Source: Elymus sibiricus
Taxonomy: Eukaryota; Streptophyta; Magnoliopsida; Poales; Poaceae
Assembly: GCA_039707655.1 (NCBI GenBank)
Contig: CM077668.1
Span: forward strand, 66,667,086 to 66,731,085
Direction: 5' to 3'
Length of the DNA: 64,000 bases
Position numbers and translations under genes: made by a program. Of the stretch, positions 51,010 through 62,033 are shown piece by piece; within the stretch, counting starts at the first letter, position 1, and each line of letters opens with the position of its first letter. The notes beneath the pieces were generated by a model, which was given only the letters and a program-made list of their open reading frames with translations, searched no databases and was not told the origin of the DNA.

Positions 51010-52470
51010 AGTAGAACAAAACCACCATCATTAACCCACAGCTTCAAGTACAAGCAAGTATATATCAAGTGACAATGAAAACAAGTTGAGAAAAACACTG
51101 TAAATATCTATTTCATGTCATGCAGAGTTCAAACCGAATAAACCTATGCATACGAAGGTGAAATATTACAAAGAAAGCACTCATCAGGTAGCAGTGCATA
51201 CAAAATCTGTGTGTTGGCAGTAGTAAATACTCTCTGTGTTAGCAGTAGTAAAACTCATGCAGTACCAAGTTAACAACTTTGAGTCAGAAAAGCTAGAAGT
51301 GTCTCTTAAGAGAGACCAGAACCTAGAATGAAGGCACATATCATATTCTGAACAGTATCAGCACCATGGTAGTAACAATTAACAGTAGTAGGACATCAAT
51401 GGGGCACAACTTAGTTAGCTACTAATGTTCAGCAAATTCAAAGATTGTATGTTCTAGCTAACAAAAACAAGTTGAGAAAAAGTATGTGTCGCTTAAGAGC
51501 TACCACAATTGATACTGATCAAGGATAAAAACAGGTAGATATCATATAATTCTCATCAGGATCATACATTGAATTCATTAAAGTCTATAGATTCATTTCT
51601 TAGATATTGAATTGGGAAATCACAAGAAAAGTAGATTAACCAATGTGTCCAGATAACACAACGAGGTCACCATCACATAGCAAAGGAAGAGAGTGGAACA
51701 GAACGAGGCAAGTACTAGTAAATCTTTGCACCATTTTTCAAATAGATAAAAATGTAGTTGTGCTCATCCTAACTAGCGTTGCGCAACAACACTAAAGGAA
51801 AGGTGGTTGTCAGCATACTACATGGCGTGTCAAAATGTTCCAAAGGCTAGTATGGTAGCAAAATGAACTCTTCCCTCTAAGCAAGTCAACAGTCAGTCAG
51901 TCAGGTGTAAGCTGCCCATGTGTGCAGACAGAAGAACATATGGACCAATAGGCATTAGCAGCAGCAGAAGTTGACCCTAGCTAATCCTATTTCAAATAAC
52001 CAGTAAGAAATTAATATGTGCATTCGACAACACTAACCCAACGTAAATTAAGTAACCCACTGATCACCCGTAAAAAAAAGTAACCCGCTGATCACAAGTA
52101 TTCCCAATAGATAACGCAGATAACGTAATGTGTGCTATGAAATTTGTAGTGCTTCTGTGAAGCTACAGGTGTGTGCACGCCTTGAACTAACCAAGTCCAA
52201 TAACATTTAAAAATCTACTTGATTGTGCATATAGACGAAGACATGCAAAACTGCACATGAAATCAGGACAAAAGTTTACACTAATCTTCTACCACCATCA
52301 TGCATTCAAAAAAAGGTGATGTGTACATACACTGGATACACACACAATTTGGTCCACACAAATGTGATGCACACACGGTTTGCTCAAATTTTAGTCATAT
52401 CATGGAAAGAAACATACAAAGTGAAGCAGAGTTTAACCAAACTGAAGGTGATGTTCAGATCTGGGGGAGA
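51010..52470. other. CACTA interior without recognised genes
   Basis: AT-rich, no convincing ORF, perhaps intron-like sequence between the S5 fragment and the exon-like block at 52487-52968. Confidence 0.5.
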
Positions 52471-52486
52471 GGTGAAGCTCACTCAC

Positions 52487-52558
52487 CACCATGTTGTCCT
52501 GCTCCTCTCCTCTGGCCGCTCTACCTTCTGCACCTACAAGGAGGAAGAAGACGGGGGT

Positions 52559-52592
<34 letters not shown>

Positions 52593-53300
52593 GCAGGGAT
52601 CAAGGAATGGTGGTGGTCTTACCATCTGGCGGTGCAGGGGCGCTGCTGCTGCTGTCCATGACGTTGCTGGTGATGGATGTCACACACGCTGTTGCTCCTG
52701 CTCATGGAAGGAAATCGCAACGCATCAGTCAAGGGGATGGGAGGGAAGGGAAGAAGAAATCCAAGAGGATAGGAGAGGAGAGGGGGGCTGGATGGCGTCG
52801 GGGTAGTGGTGGAGCTGCGTCCTCCATGGCAAGGCATCGGGGCAGGGGAGGAAGCAGCCTTCCCGTCCATGGCGTCCCGGTGCTCGAGTTTGCTGGATCT
52901 GAGAGGGAGAGGGGACGTGGTGAGGAAGAGAGGGAGGGATGTGACGAGGAGGAGTGGAGGTACTCACCTGAGTCACTGGAGCAACGCCGGCTGTGCGGCG
53001 GCCAAAACCCTAGCGGATGGGGAGGGTCGTGCATGGCCGCAGGAGGACGCGCCCTTCGAATCTGGTCAGAGGAGATGGAGGAGCGTAGCGAGTGGATCAC
53101 GTGGGTGTGCTGGGAGCTGCCAGCGGCCGTCGGAAACGGCGGGGATCGGCCGCTGTAGGCGGCGGCGAGAGAGTCGCGGGGATGAGGGAGAGAGGAGGCG
53201 ACGAGGGGTTGGTGCGGTCTGGCGGCGATAGATGGATGGATGGATGGATTGCTGGGCATGGATGGTAGGATGCTTGCCATGTCATCGATCCATGCCACAG
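52487..53300 (-). other. GC-rich block with antisense exon/intron signals
   Basis: On the minus strand an exon ends at 52968 (CAG|GTGAGTA). The next exon is 52697-52623 (GAGCAG|GAGC .. ATG|GTAAGA) and another is 52533-52487 (TTGTAG|GTGC .. GGTG|GTGAGT). The start region near 53230-53250 has a (GATG) microsatellite. No protein family is recognised in the conceptual exons. GA repeats lie at 52561-52589. It could be a captured promoter and first exons. Confidence 0.35.
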
Positions 53301-53410
53301 ATGTTCCACCAATGAGAGTTAACCTTATGTAATTGTGTTTTTCCTTTTATTTCTTTTATATTTTTATACCCTCTTATTCCGGTTAAACAATCAACATATT
53401 ACCCTCTTAT

Positions 53411-55783
53411 AATTTGTTCAAATTACCCAATATTGTGCACATGAGTTTATCTTGGGATGGAAAACAATGTTGATTTTGGGGAGTCATTTTCTTTGAACGA
53501 AAAATTCATTTTCCATTTTTCGAGTGCCCAAAATGATTTTTTTTGTGAAGAACCTAGCAAATATTTGTTGCAAAATTGGACCAAATCAATTTTCTAAAAT
53601 ATTAGGACATATTTAATGTACAATTGATCAAATGGTCAGGTCTCAAAAGCGTTTGATCCAGCTCTCGTGAAAAAGACAAATTTCCGCCGATTCAGCAGGA
53701 AGCGGGTCAAATTTGAACTACAGCTGCCTCGTAGTATGCTCTTTATTTTTTCCAAAAATAGTTTCTAGGTACATAAGTATCTATTTAATCAGAGACACTC
53801 CAAAAGTTTTGCAAGATTCAACCCCTAGCTACGAACGATCATGCCCGCCGTTTTGACCGCATTTTGAAACGGGCATAAGAAATTCAAAAAAAATCAAAAA
53901 ATTTGAAAACCTTCGCATTGTGTCATTATATGTGACCTAGTTTTCAGGAAAAATAACAAACTTGGACTACGGCAAATTTCTTAAAAAAGTGTTCTCAGAA
54001 ACGAGCAATCATGTATGAAGATCCTTGGCTTTCAATGCAAATGGCCAATGTTATGGCAACATTCATGGCATAGTTTGTTCAAATGATATCATATTTTGCA
54101 CAAGTTTGCATCTTAGAATGACAAACAATGTTGCCTAAGGAATTTTTCATTTTCTTTGCATGAAAAATTCATTTTCCATTTTTTGAGTGCCCAAAATGAG
54201 TTTTTTTGTGAAGAACCTAGCAAATATTTGTTGCAAAATTGGACCAAATCAATTTTCTAAAATATTAGGCCATATTTAATGTATAATTGACCAAATGGTT
54301 GCATGTCAAAAGCTTTGATCCACCTCTCGTGAAAAAGACAAATTTCCGCCGATTCAGCGGGAAGCGGGTCAAACTTGAACTGCAGCTGCCTTATAGTTTG
54401 TTCTTTATTTTTTCCAAAAATCATTTCTAGGTACATAAGTATCTATTTAATTAGAGAAACACCAAAAGTTTTCCAAGATTCAACCACTAGCTAGGAACGG
54501 TCATGCCCGCCGTTTTGACCGCATTTTGAAATGGGCATGAAAAATTCAGAAAAAATCAAAAAATTGGAAAACCTTCGCATTGTGTCATTATATGTGACCA
54601 AGTTACCAGGAAAAATAATAAACCACTAATACGACAATTATTTTTAAAAAGTGTTCTCAGAAATGAGCTATCATGTGTGAAGATTCATGGCTTTCAAGCC
54701 AAATGATCAATCTTATGGCCACATTCATGGCATAGTTTGTTCAAATGATCTTATATTGTGCACAAAGGTGCATCTTGGAATGGCAAACAATGTTGCCTAA
54801 GAAAGTTTTCATTTTGTTTGGACGAAAATTTCATTTTCCATTTTTCGAGTGTCCAAAATGAGTTTTTTTGTGAAGGACCTACCATATATTTGTTGCAAAA
54901 TTGGACCAAATCAATTTTCTAAAATATTAGGCCATATTTAATGTACAATTGACCAAATGGTTGCGTGTCAAAAGCTTTGATCCACCTCTCGTGAAGAAGA
55001 CAAATTTCCGCCGATTCAGCGGGAAGCGGGTCAAATTTGAACTGCAGCTGCCTTATAGTTTGTTCTTTATTTTTTTCCAAAAATCATTTCTAGGTACATA
55101 AGTATCTATTTAATTAGAGAAACACCAAAAGTTTTCCAAGATTCAACTACTAGCTAGGAACGGCCATGCCCGCCGTTTTGACCGCATTTTGAAATGGGCA
55201 TGAAAAATTCAAAAAATTCAAAAAATTGAAAAACCTTCGCATTGTGTCATTATATGTGACCAAGTTACCAGGAAAAATAATAAACTTGTAATATGACAAT
55301 TATTTTTAAAAAGTGTTCTCAGAAATGAGCTATCATGTGTGAAGATTCACGGCTTTCAAGTCAAATGATCAATCTTATGGCCACATTCATGACATAGTTT
55401 GTTCAAATGATCTCATATTGTGCACAAAGATGCATCTTGGAATGGCAAACAATGTTGCCTAAGAAAGTTTTCATTTTCTTTGGACGAAAATTTCATTTTC
55501 CATTTTTCGAGTGCCCAAAATGAGATTTTTTGTGAAGGACCTACCATATATTTGTTGCAAAATTAGAACAAATCAATTTTATAAAATATTAGGCCATATT
55601 TAATGTACAATTCACCAAATGATTGCATGTCAAAAGCTATGATCCACCTCTCATGAAAAAGACAAATTTCCGCCGATTCAGTAGGAAGCGGGTCAAATTT
55701 GAACTGTAGCTGCCTTATAGTTTGCTCTTTTTTTTTTCCAAAAATCATTTGTAGGTACATAAGTATCTATTTAATCAGAGATA
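53411..55783. repeat. Tandem array, 662-bp unit, about 3.6 copies
   Basis: The marker GAGTG.CCAAAATGA occurs at 53522, 54185, 54847 and 55509, intervals 663, 662 and 662 bp. The first copy is the most diverged and the last breaks off near 55783. AT-rich, non-coding. Confidence 0.9.
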
Positions 55784-56224
55784 CATGGTGTGGTGGCGAG
55801 ACGTCGAGGTTTGGATGGTGGCTGAGGCCCCCAACTCCAGAGCGCGTAAATTGGCATGCCAGCCGCGTGGTCACCGCGGGACCGTGGCGTTGCCATGCGT
55901 TCTGGGCGGCCTAGGCATGTCTGGTGGGTTGGGCACTCCCCTGGTAGGTGTTAGGAAGAAGAATACAACAGAAGAATCTCACTAGGAGACTGAACTAAGC
56001 TCAAACATGAATTAGCAGCCAAGTGTTTGATTAGCGGTGGGGGAAATGCACATGGCCAATGGGCCTGAGTTTTGGCTGAGGATGATCATCTACTAAGGAG
56101 ACTGTCTTGGCAAATTTGCAGCTCAAATGGAGGAGCCTAGGTGGCACTTGCTTTGCAAAGTACCACACTGGAAAGAAATATGGATGTTGAAGCTGGGCTC
56201 AAATGATCGAATGGATTGAGCTGA
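55784..56224. other. Spacer between the two CACTA arrays
   Basis: A 140-bp GC-richer stretch (about 55785-55950) stands out from its AT-rich surroundings. No gene recognised. Confidence 0.4.
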
Positions 56225-57900
56225 CATGCCCTGGTAAAGTTTCAGCAATAATTAAGCAATATAAAATATAGTTGCTTCACAAACTGAAAATATGACCAAA
56301 ATAAAAGATTGGATGATGAGATCACATGGATTGCTGGATAGAACTCAAATTTTATGGAGAGTGATGATTTGAGCATATGGAAGATTTGGAAAAATCTCAA
56401 ATCATTTGGATAATCCTAGCTAGTACTTCCTTCACAAAGCTTCTCTCTGGATAGAAACTTTGGAAATTTTCTGAGGAAGACTTACTATGCAAATGGAGCT
56501 GAATATTGTCATGTGGCAATGATTTGGATATGGAAGAGTGCCCAAAAAGTTTGAGGGCAATAGGAGTGGTCTAGATAGCACTTGCTTTGCAATGTGCCAA
56601 TCTGGCCAAAAAATAGAAATTGAATCTGGGCTCACATAGATGATTCGATTGAGCTGCAATTTGGATGAGGATGATAATTTGGTCATATGAACGCACTGTA
56701 AAAATTTCATACCATTTGGATAAATAAAAATGGTACTTCCTTCACAATGCTCTCCACTGAACAGAAAATTGGGAAAAATATTGAGGGAAATTGGCTAAAT
56801 TAAATGAGCTAAAATTTTGTGGAGGGAAGTTATATAGGTAGGAACATGCCCTGGTAAAGTTTCAGCAATAATTAAGCAATATAAAATATAGTTGCTTCAC
56901 AAACTGAAAATATGACCAGAATAAAAGATTGGATGATGAGCTCACATGGATTGCTTGATAGAGCTCAAATTTTATGGAGAGTGATGATTTGAGCATATGG
57001 AAGATTTGGAAAAATCTCAAATTATTTGGATAATCCTAGCTAGTACTTCCTTCACAAACCTTCTCTCTAGATAGAAACTTTGGAAATTTTCTGAGGAAGA
57101 TTTACTATGCAAATGGAGCTTAATATTGTCATGTGGCAATGATTTGGATATGTAAGAGTGCCCAAAAAGTTTGAGGGCAATAGGAGTGGTCTAGATAGCA
57201 CTTGCTTTGCAATGTGCCAATCTGGCCAGAAAATAGAAATTGAAGCTGGGCTCACATAGATGATTCGATTGAGCTGCAATTTGGATGAGGATGATAATTT
57301 GAGCATATGAACGCACTGTAAAAATTTCATACCATTTAGATAAATAAAAATGGTACTTCCTTCACAATGCTCTCCACTGAACAGAAAATTGGGAAAAATA
57401 TTGAGAGAAATTGGCTAAATTAAATGAGCTAAAATTTGGTGGAGGGAGGTTCTATGGGCAGGGTCATGTCCTGATAAATTTGCAGCAATTATAAAGTAAT
57501 ATAAAATATAGTTGCTTCACAAACTGAAAATATTACTAGAAACAAAGATTGGATGGTGAGCTCACATGGATTGTTAGATGGGGCTCAAATTTTGTGGAGA
57601 GCTATGATGTGGGCATATAGAAGATGTGGCAGAAATTCAACTCATTAGGATATTCCTAGCTAGTACTTCCTTCACAAAGCTTCTAGCTGAACAGAAACGT
57701 TGGAAATTTGCTGAGGAAGATTTACTAGGCAAATGGAGCTGAATTTTGTCATGAGGTAATGATTTGGATAGGAAATAGTTCCCAAAAATTTTGAGGGCAA
57801 TCAAGAAAATATATATAGCACTTCCTTCACAAAGTGCTGTTCTGATCAGAATAGGAAAATGAATATTCCTGAATTATTTTTGAACTAGGCAAGGAAGGTT
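56225..57900. repeat. Tandem array, 620-bp unit, about 2.7 copies
   Basis: CATG(C/T)CCTG.TAAA.TT.CAGCAAT occurs at 56225, 56845 and 57465, exactly 620 bp apart. Motifs such as CACTTGCTTTGCAA and TACTTCCTTCACAA also recur within each unit. The minus-strand ORFs here are paralogous shadows of the repeat. Confidence 0.9.
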
Positions 57901-59743
57901 TTTGACATATTTGAGGAAGATATGATCCAAATAATTTATGAGAATTTTTTGGGAATTTTAGGAATGACAGAAATGTAGGCTGCTTCACAACCTAGGGCAA
58001 AAATTGACACATGTACATGACACATAGGCAAAACTGATGAGGTGGCGCCTAGTCATAGCAATGCACCACAATTTACAAGGCTATGACCATCTATATTGGT
58101 CGTGATCAGCTAGAAATAAGGCAGCGGATCAGTGCTGTCTACTTTACGACCATTTCGTGTAAGGAAATTATGACCTTTCTGACCAAAATGGTCGTTATGG
58201 TTTAGGGTTTGGAGTCCCCCGAACAGCTTATGACCAATTGGTCTCAAATGGTCGTAGATTTATGACCATTTCTTCCAGGGTCACTGACAGAAGGTCACAA
58301 GTTGACATATTTCTTGTAGTGCTCCTCATCCATTCCCCCCTCCTCTCTCGTCCTCTCTCGCCCGCGCGCGAGCTCACCTAAGCGCTACCGTGGCTGCGCC
58401 GCCGCGCCCACGTAGCCACCGTCGTCGCCAAGCCCTCCCGCCGTGTCCAGCCACTCCGACGTCGCCCGCTACGTCGTCCCCGTCCACGAACGCGAGCCAG
58501 GAGCCACCGCATCGAGCCCGGCGTCTTCTTCTTCCTCCTCGGACGCCGTAGCTCGCCGCCGTCGATTCACTCCGCCTGCTGCTCCTAAGCTTCCACCGGG
58601 CCACCGTGTGCCTCCCCAGTGAGCTCCGCCTTCTTTCCCCTCTTCTTCCTCGTCTTGCCGCGCCCGTAGTCACCGTTCCCGCCATGGCCGTACCCGCCGC
58701 CGCAGCCGAGCTCGTCGTCGTGGCCACACTTGCCGTCGAGCACAACCGAGCGCGGCAACGTGCTCAACGCCTCCCCAGCAGCCTAACGCGCCCGCCCGTG
58801 TGCTTTGTCGTGCCCCACAATGCCGTAGCCGAGCACGCCCGAACGCACCGCCGCCTGCCGTTGCCGCTCCGGCCACGCCAGCCCGCGCCACCACCACCAA
58901 ACGACGCGGCTCGCTCCACTCGTTCCAACGCGCCAAGCTGCGCTTCGAATGGCCGCTCGTAGCCATTTTCCGGTGAGACCCGAGGCCCTCCGCCGTGTAT
59001 TCGGTCGCCGGCGTTTAAACGCCGGCAGCCGCTTAGCTGGCCGCCACGTTGGCACCCCTGGGTCACTGACCAGTGGGCCCAGGGGCCCTAGTTGACTGGG
59101 TTGACCAGTCAACGTGCTGACTGGGCAACCCCAGTCACTGACAGGCAGGCCCCACCGCTAATTAAACTATTTTCTAAATAAAAATAATCTAATAGCTAAT
59201 TAGTCACTGACAGTGGGGCCCCACCCTTTAATTAATCTTTGTTTAGTTAATTTAGTCCCTTTTTAGCCCAGAGTCACTGACATGTGGGTCCCAGTGGTCA
59301 GGATTGACCTGAACCGGCTGGGTTGACTGCTGACGTCATGTTGATTCACTGCTGACGCAATAAAGCTATTTTCTAATTTAATTTAATTCCAGGATTTCCA
59401 GAAAATGGTTTAAAACTTTGAAAAATCATAGAAAATAAACCGTAGCTCGGATCGAAAAGTTTTCTACATGAAAGTTGATCAAAAAAACGAGACGAATCCG
59501 AATATGCCCTCCATGTAGCTGTTACATGCCCACAACACTACAAACATGGAACCCTCCCCTCCGGATCATCTGTCCGAAAACTGCCTAAGACCGGGAAAAT
59601 ATCCCCAGATATTTTCCCGCTCCGTTTGCAACGTGTAGCATCGCGATAGTTCACCACCAGCACAGCATACTGCCATGCCATGCATCTGTGTTGCATTTGT
59701 TTGCTTGTATTTATTGTTTCTTCCCCCTCTTCTTCTCCGGTAG

Positions 59744-61492
59744 ACCCCGAGACCGACGCAGCTCCTGAGTACGACTACACCGTCGACGACCCCTCTTTCA
59801 CCGCAGAGCTTCCAGGCAAGCAAACCCCCTTGATCATGCCTATATCGCCAATTCTTTCTCTCTTATGCTTGCATTAGAATTGCTACAGTTGTTGCTCCAA
59901 AAATACCTATTCTGCTGCATAGGCTGTTTTGTAACTGCTGTTGATACCGTTCCTGCTATCCTAAATGCTTAGCATAGGTTGGTTAGTGAACCATCTGTGG
60001 CCCCTCATCCTTGTCCCTGTTGCCCCGCTTTATTACCGGTGCCCCGATCAATGAGATCGATGGGCTGAGACCGTCACATCACCGCACAACCCCTAAGTTG
60101 TACGATTCTGCAGAGATACTATCGGGTGCCGAGGGTGATACCTCCTACATCACTTCTGATGATATCTCTGTAGCATAGCTAGTCGGATGTGGGTTACCGA
60201 GGGTGATTCCTCTTTCACCGCCTCCGACGATGCCTTGTCGTACAACCCCCCTCAAGCGTGAACCCATCGAGGGTGATTCCTCCGAGTTCACCTTGACGGA
60301 TACATTTAGTGGGAATCCATCGAGGGTGATTCCTCGGATTCCTCCTTGATGTTTTGGACACACGGATACTTTGGCCTTACCCCAGAAACTTATGAAGTCA
60401 GGTCGACCTCGAGGGGTACCCGCGAGAGATGTGGAGTCGGGTTGACCGTGAGGGTACCCGCGAGATAATTACGTGGCACGGTCGGGCATTCCTGGCCCTT
60501 GCCGTAAGTCCATGAGATAGGGCGACGGGGTCACATGATCGTGAGTCTCTGCTCGTTTCCGCGAGCTCCCAACACACTAATGGGTTAGGATATGTGATCT
60601 GAGTAGGCCTTTGGCCTTTTCGCACTAACCACCACGCGAGAATAGTATGGGCACTCGGCGTCGTATGTATCAGCCGATGCTCTCCAGATGTCAGCAGTTG
60701 AGCGGCGCGTGCCGGGTTGGGCTGGGAAAGCCTGCGCTTGTATTAAGGGGGCTAGGTCTGCTCACCGGCCGCGTTCGCAACGCGCAGGAGTGCAAAGGGC
60801 GATGGGCCCAAGACCCCTGAGTGCTTAGGATTTAGACCGGCGTGCTGGCCTCTCTGTTGAGCCTAGGTAGGGCTACGACGTGTCGATCAGCCGAGGTCGG
60901 GCATGACCCGATAAAAGTGTGTCCGGCCGGAGTTAATCGAGCGTGTTGGGTAAGTTGGTGCACCCCTGCAGGGAAGTTATCTATTCGAATAGCCGTGTCC
61001 ACGGTAACAGGACGCTCGGAAAGTATCCCGATCTTCTACAACTAGAACTTGAGACTTGAGATGTTTAATAATATGTTAGCTCCGGGATTGCTTTCTCGCA
61101 GGGAGTCGAGGAAGGATCTCTGGGCATAGCTGTTGTTATACTTGTGGCTACTACTATATTTGTGTGCTAATCTACACTCTTCTAATGCTGCAAGATGCTG
61201 CAAGTTGCTAGTCTTCGATAGGCGAGGCTTTTCCCCTCTATTCTGGCATTTCTGCAGTCTAGTCCACAGATACAGCCTCCCCCTTTGATACCGATGCATA
61301 TGTAGAATAGTTCTGATGTAAGTCTTGCGAGTACTTTGGATGAGTACTCACGGTTGCTTTGCTTTCCTTTTTCCCCATATCCGATTGCTGCGAACAGACG
61401 ACGGATCCCAGGAGCCAGCTGCCCCAGTCGACGACTACTACTACCCCACCGGCGGAGCATACTACTACGTGGAGACCGATGACCAGGAGTAG
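59744..61492 (+). CDS. Candidate spliced acidic peptide inside the chromovirus LTR
   Basis: Exon 59744-59815 follows a long pyrimidine tract and TAG acceptor and reads DPETDAAPEYDYTVDDPSFT before ending CCAG|GCAAGC, a GC-type donor. Exon 61398-61492 follows CGAACAG and reads in matching phase DDGSQEPAAPVDDYYYPTGG to a stop at 61490-61492. The junction gives a continuous acidic, Tyr-rich reading frame of about 55 codons across a 1.58-kb intron. A possible upstream exon is open without ATG from 58623 to a donor at 58972. No known domain. Coding function is unproven; it could be the remnant of a host gene trapped in the LTR. Confidence 0.3.
60131..60350 (+). repeat. Degenerate repeat GAGGGTGATTCCTC
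   Basis: Four units at 60131, 60199, 60269 and 60322 (intervals 68, 70 and 53). Each reads EGD-S/T-S in some frame. Lies in the intron of the candidate LTR peptide gene. Confidence 0.6.
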
Positions 61493-61793
61493 ACTCGGAG
61501 GCTCCCAGGTAGGAGGCCTGCGCCTTTTCGATCAGTTGTCGTTCTTTTGCTCAGCCTTCTTAAGGCAGACTTGTTTAACCTTTGTGTCTGTACTCAGATA
61601 CTGTTGTTGCTTCCGCTAACGCTTATTCGTGAGCTTACGTATTCGAGCCCTCGAGGCCCTGGCTTGTAATATAAAGCTTGTATGACTTTTATTTATGTTT
61701 AGAGTTGTGTTGTGATATCTTCCCGTGAGCCCTTAGGCTTGATCGTGTGCATTTGCGTGTATGATTAGTGCACGATTAAGTCGGGGCGTCACA

Positions 61794-62033
61794 TAAACGG
61801 ACAGAACAGGCGGCCCAACGCGCGGGAGCAAACGGATAAATGTCCGTTTTCGGTCCGCTTTCGACCCATTCCCGGCCCAAATTTCGGCCGCGCTTGCGTC
61901 GAAACGGACAGCGCGCGGACGGGCGGGACACGCGCCCTTGTCCTCCCCTGGCCCGCCCGTCGGGGACACACCCATCCCACTTTCCCTCCATTTTGCCAAA
62001 ACCCTCCCGCGCGCCCTCTCCCCTCCCTCCTCC
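61794..62033 (+). other. Upstream region of the Harbinger ORF1
   Basis: GC-rich with repeated AAACGGACAG and GGTCCG motifs like those in the Harbinger-like element at 44965. It is cut on the left by the chromovirus LTR, so the promoter has probably been separated. Confidence 0.5.

Larger units (their letters stand above)
49607..58321. mobile_element. CACTA transposon, 8.7 kb, no recognisable transposase
   Basis: Terminal inverted repeats 49607-49635 and 58293-58321 (CACTACAAGAAATATGTCAA.., 28 of 29 identical). 3-bp duplication CTC at 49604-49606 and 58322-58324. Subterminal regions are packed with TGGTCGTA/TACGACCA motifs in both orientations (about 49620-49900 and 58080-58300), the usual transposase-binding arrangement of this superfamily. 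The interior holds a ribosomal-protein gene fragment, a GC-rich block with antisense splice signals and two long tandem arrays. No TNP1/TNP2-like ORF was seen, so it is non-autonomous. Confidence 0.93.
58325..61793 (+). repeat. Chromovirus 3' LTR, right part (LTR total about 4.1 kb)
   Basis: Resumes after the CACTA element and ends ..AAGTCGGGGCGTCACA at 61793, matching a TG..CA LTR. Such long LTRs fit Tekay/Del elements. It contains a GC-rich coding-like block (58330-58972), a degenerate repeat (60131-60350) and two exon-like blocks. The flanking DNA after 61793 belongs to the Harbinger region. Confidence 0.8.

Noticed and set aside
52729..53298. 189-codon minus-strand Pro/Ser-rich ORF in the CACTA element
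   Set aside because: Low-complexity and crosses a strong splice donor at 52968; described as exon signals rather than a protein.
56432..56710. Minus-strand ORF repeated at 57067-57330
   Set aside because: Two copies of the 620-bp tandem unit; its similarity reflects the repeat, not coding selection.
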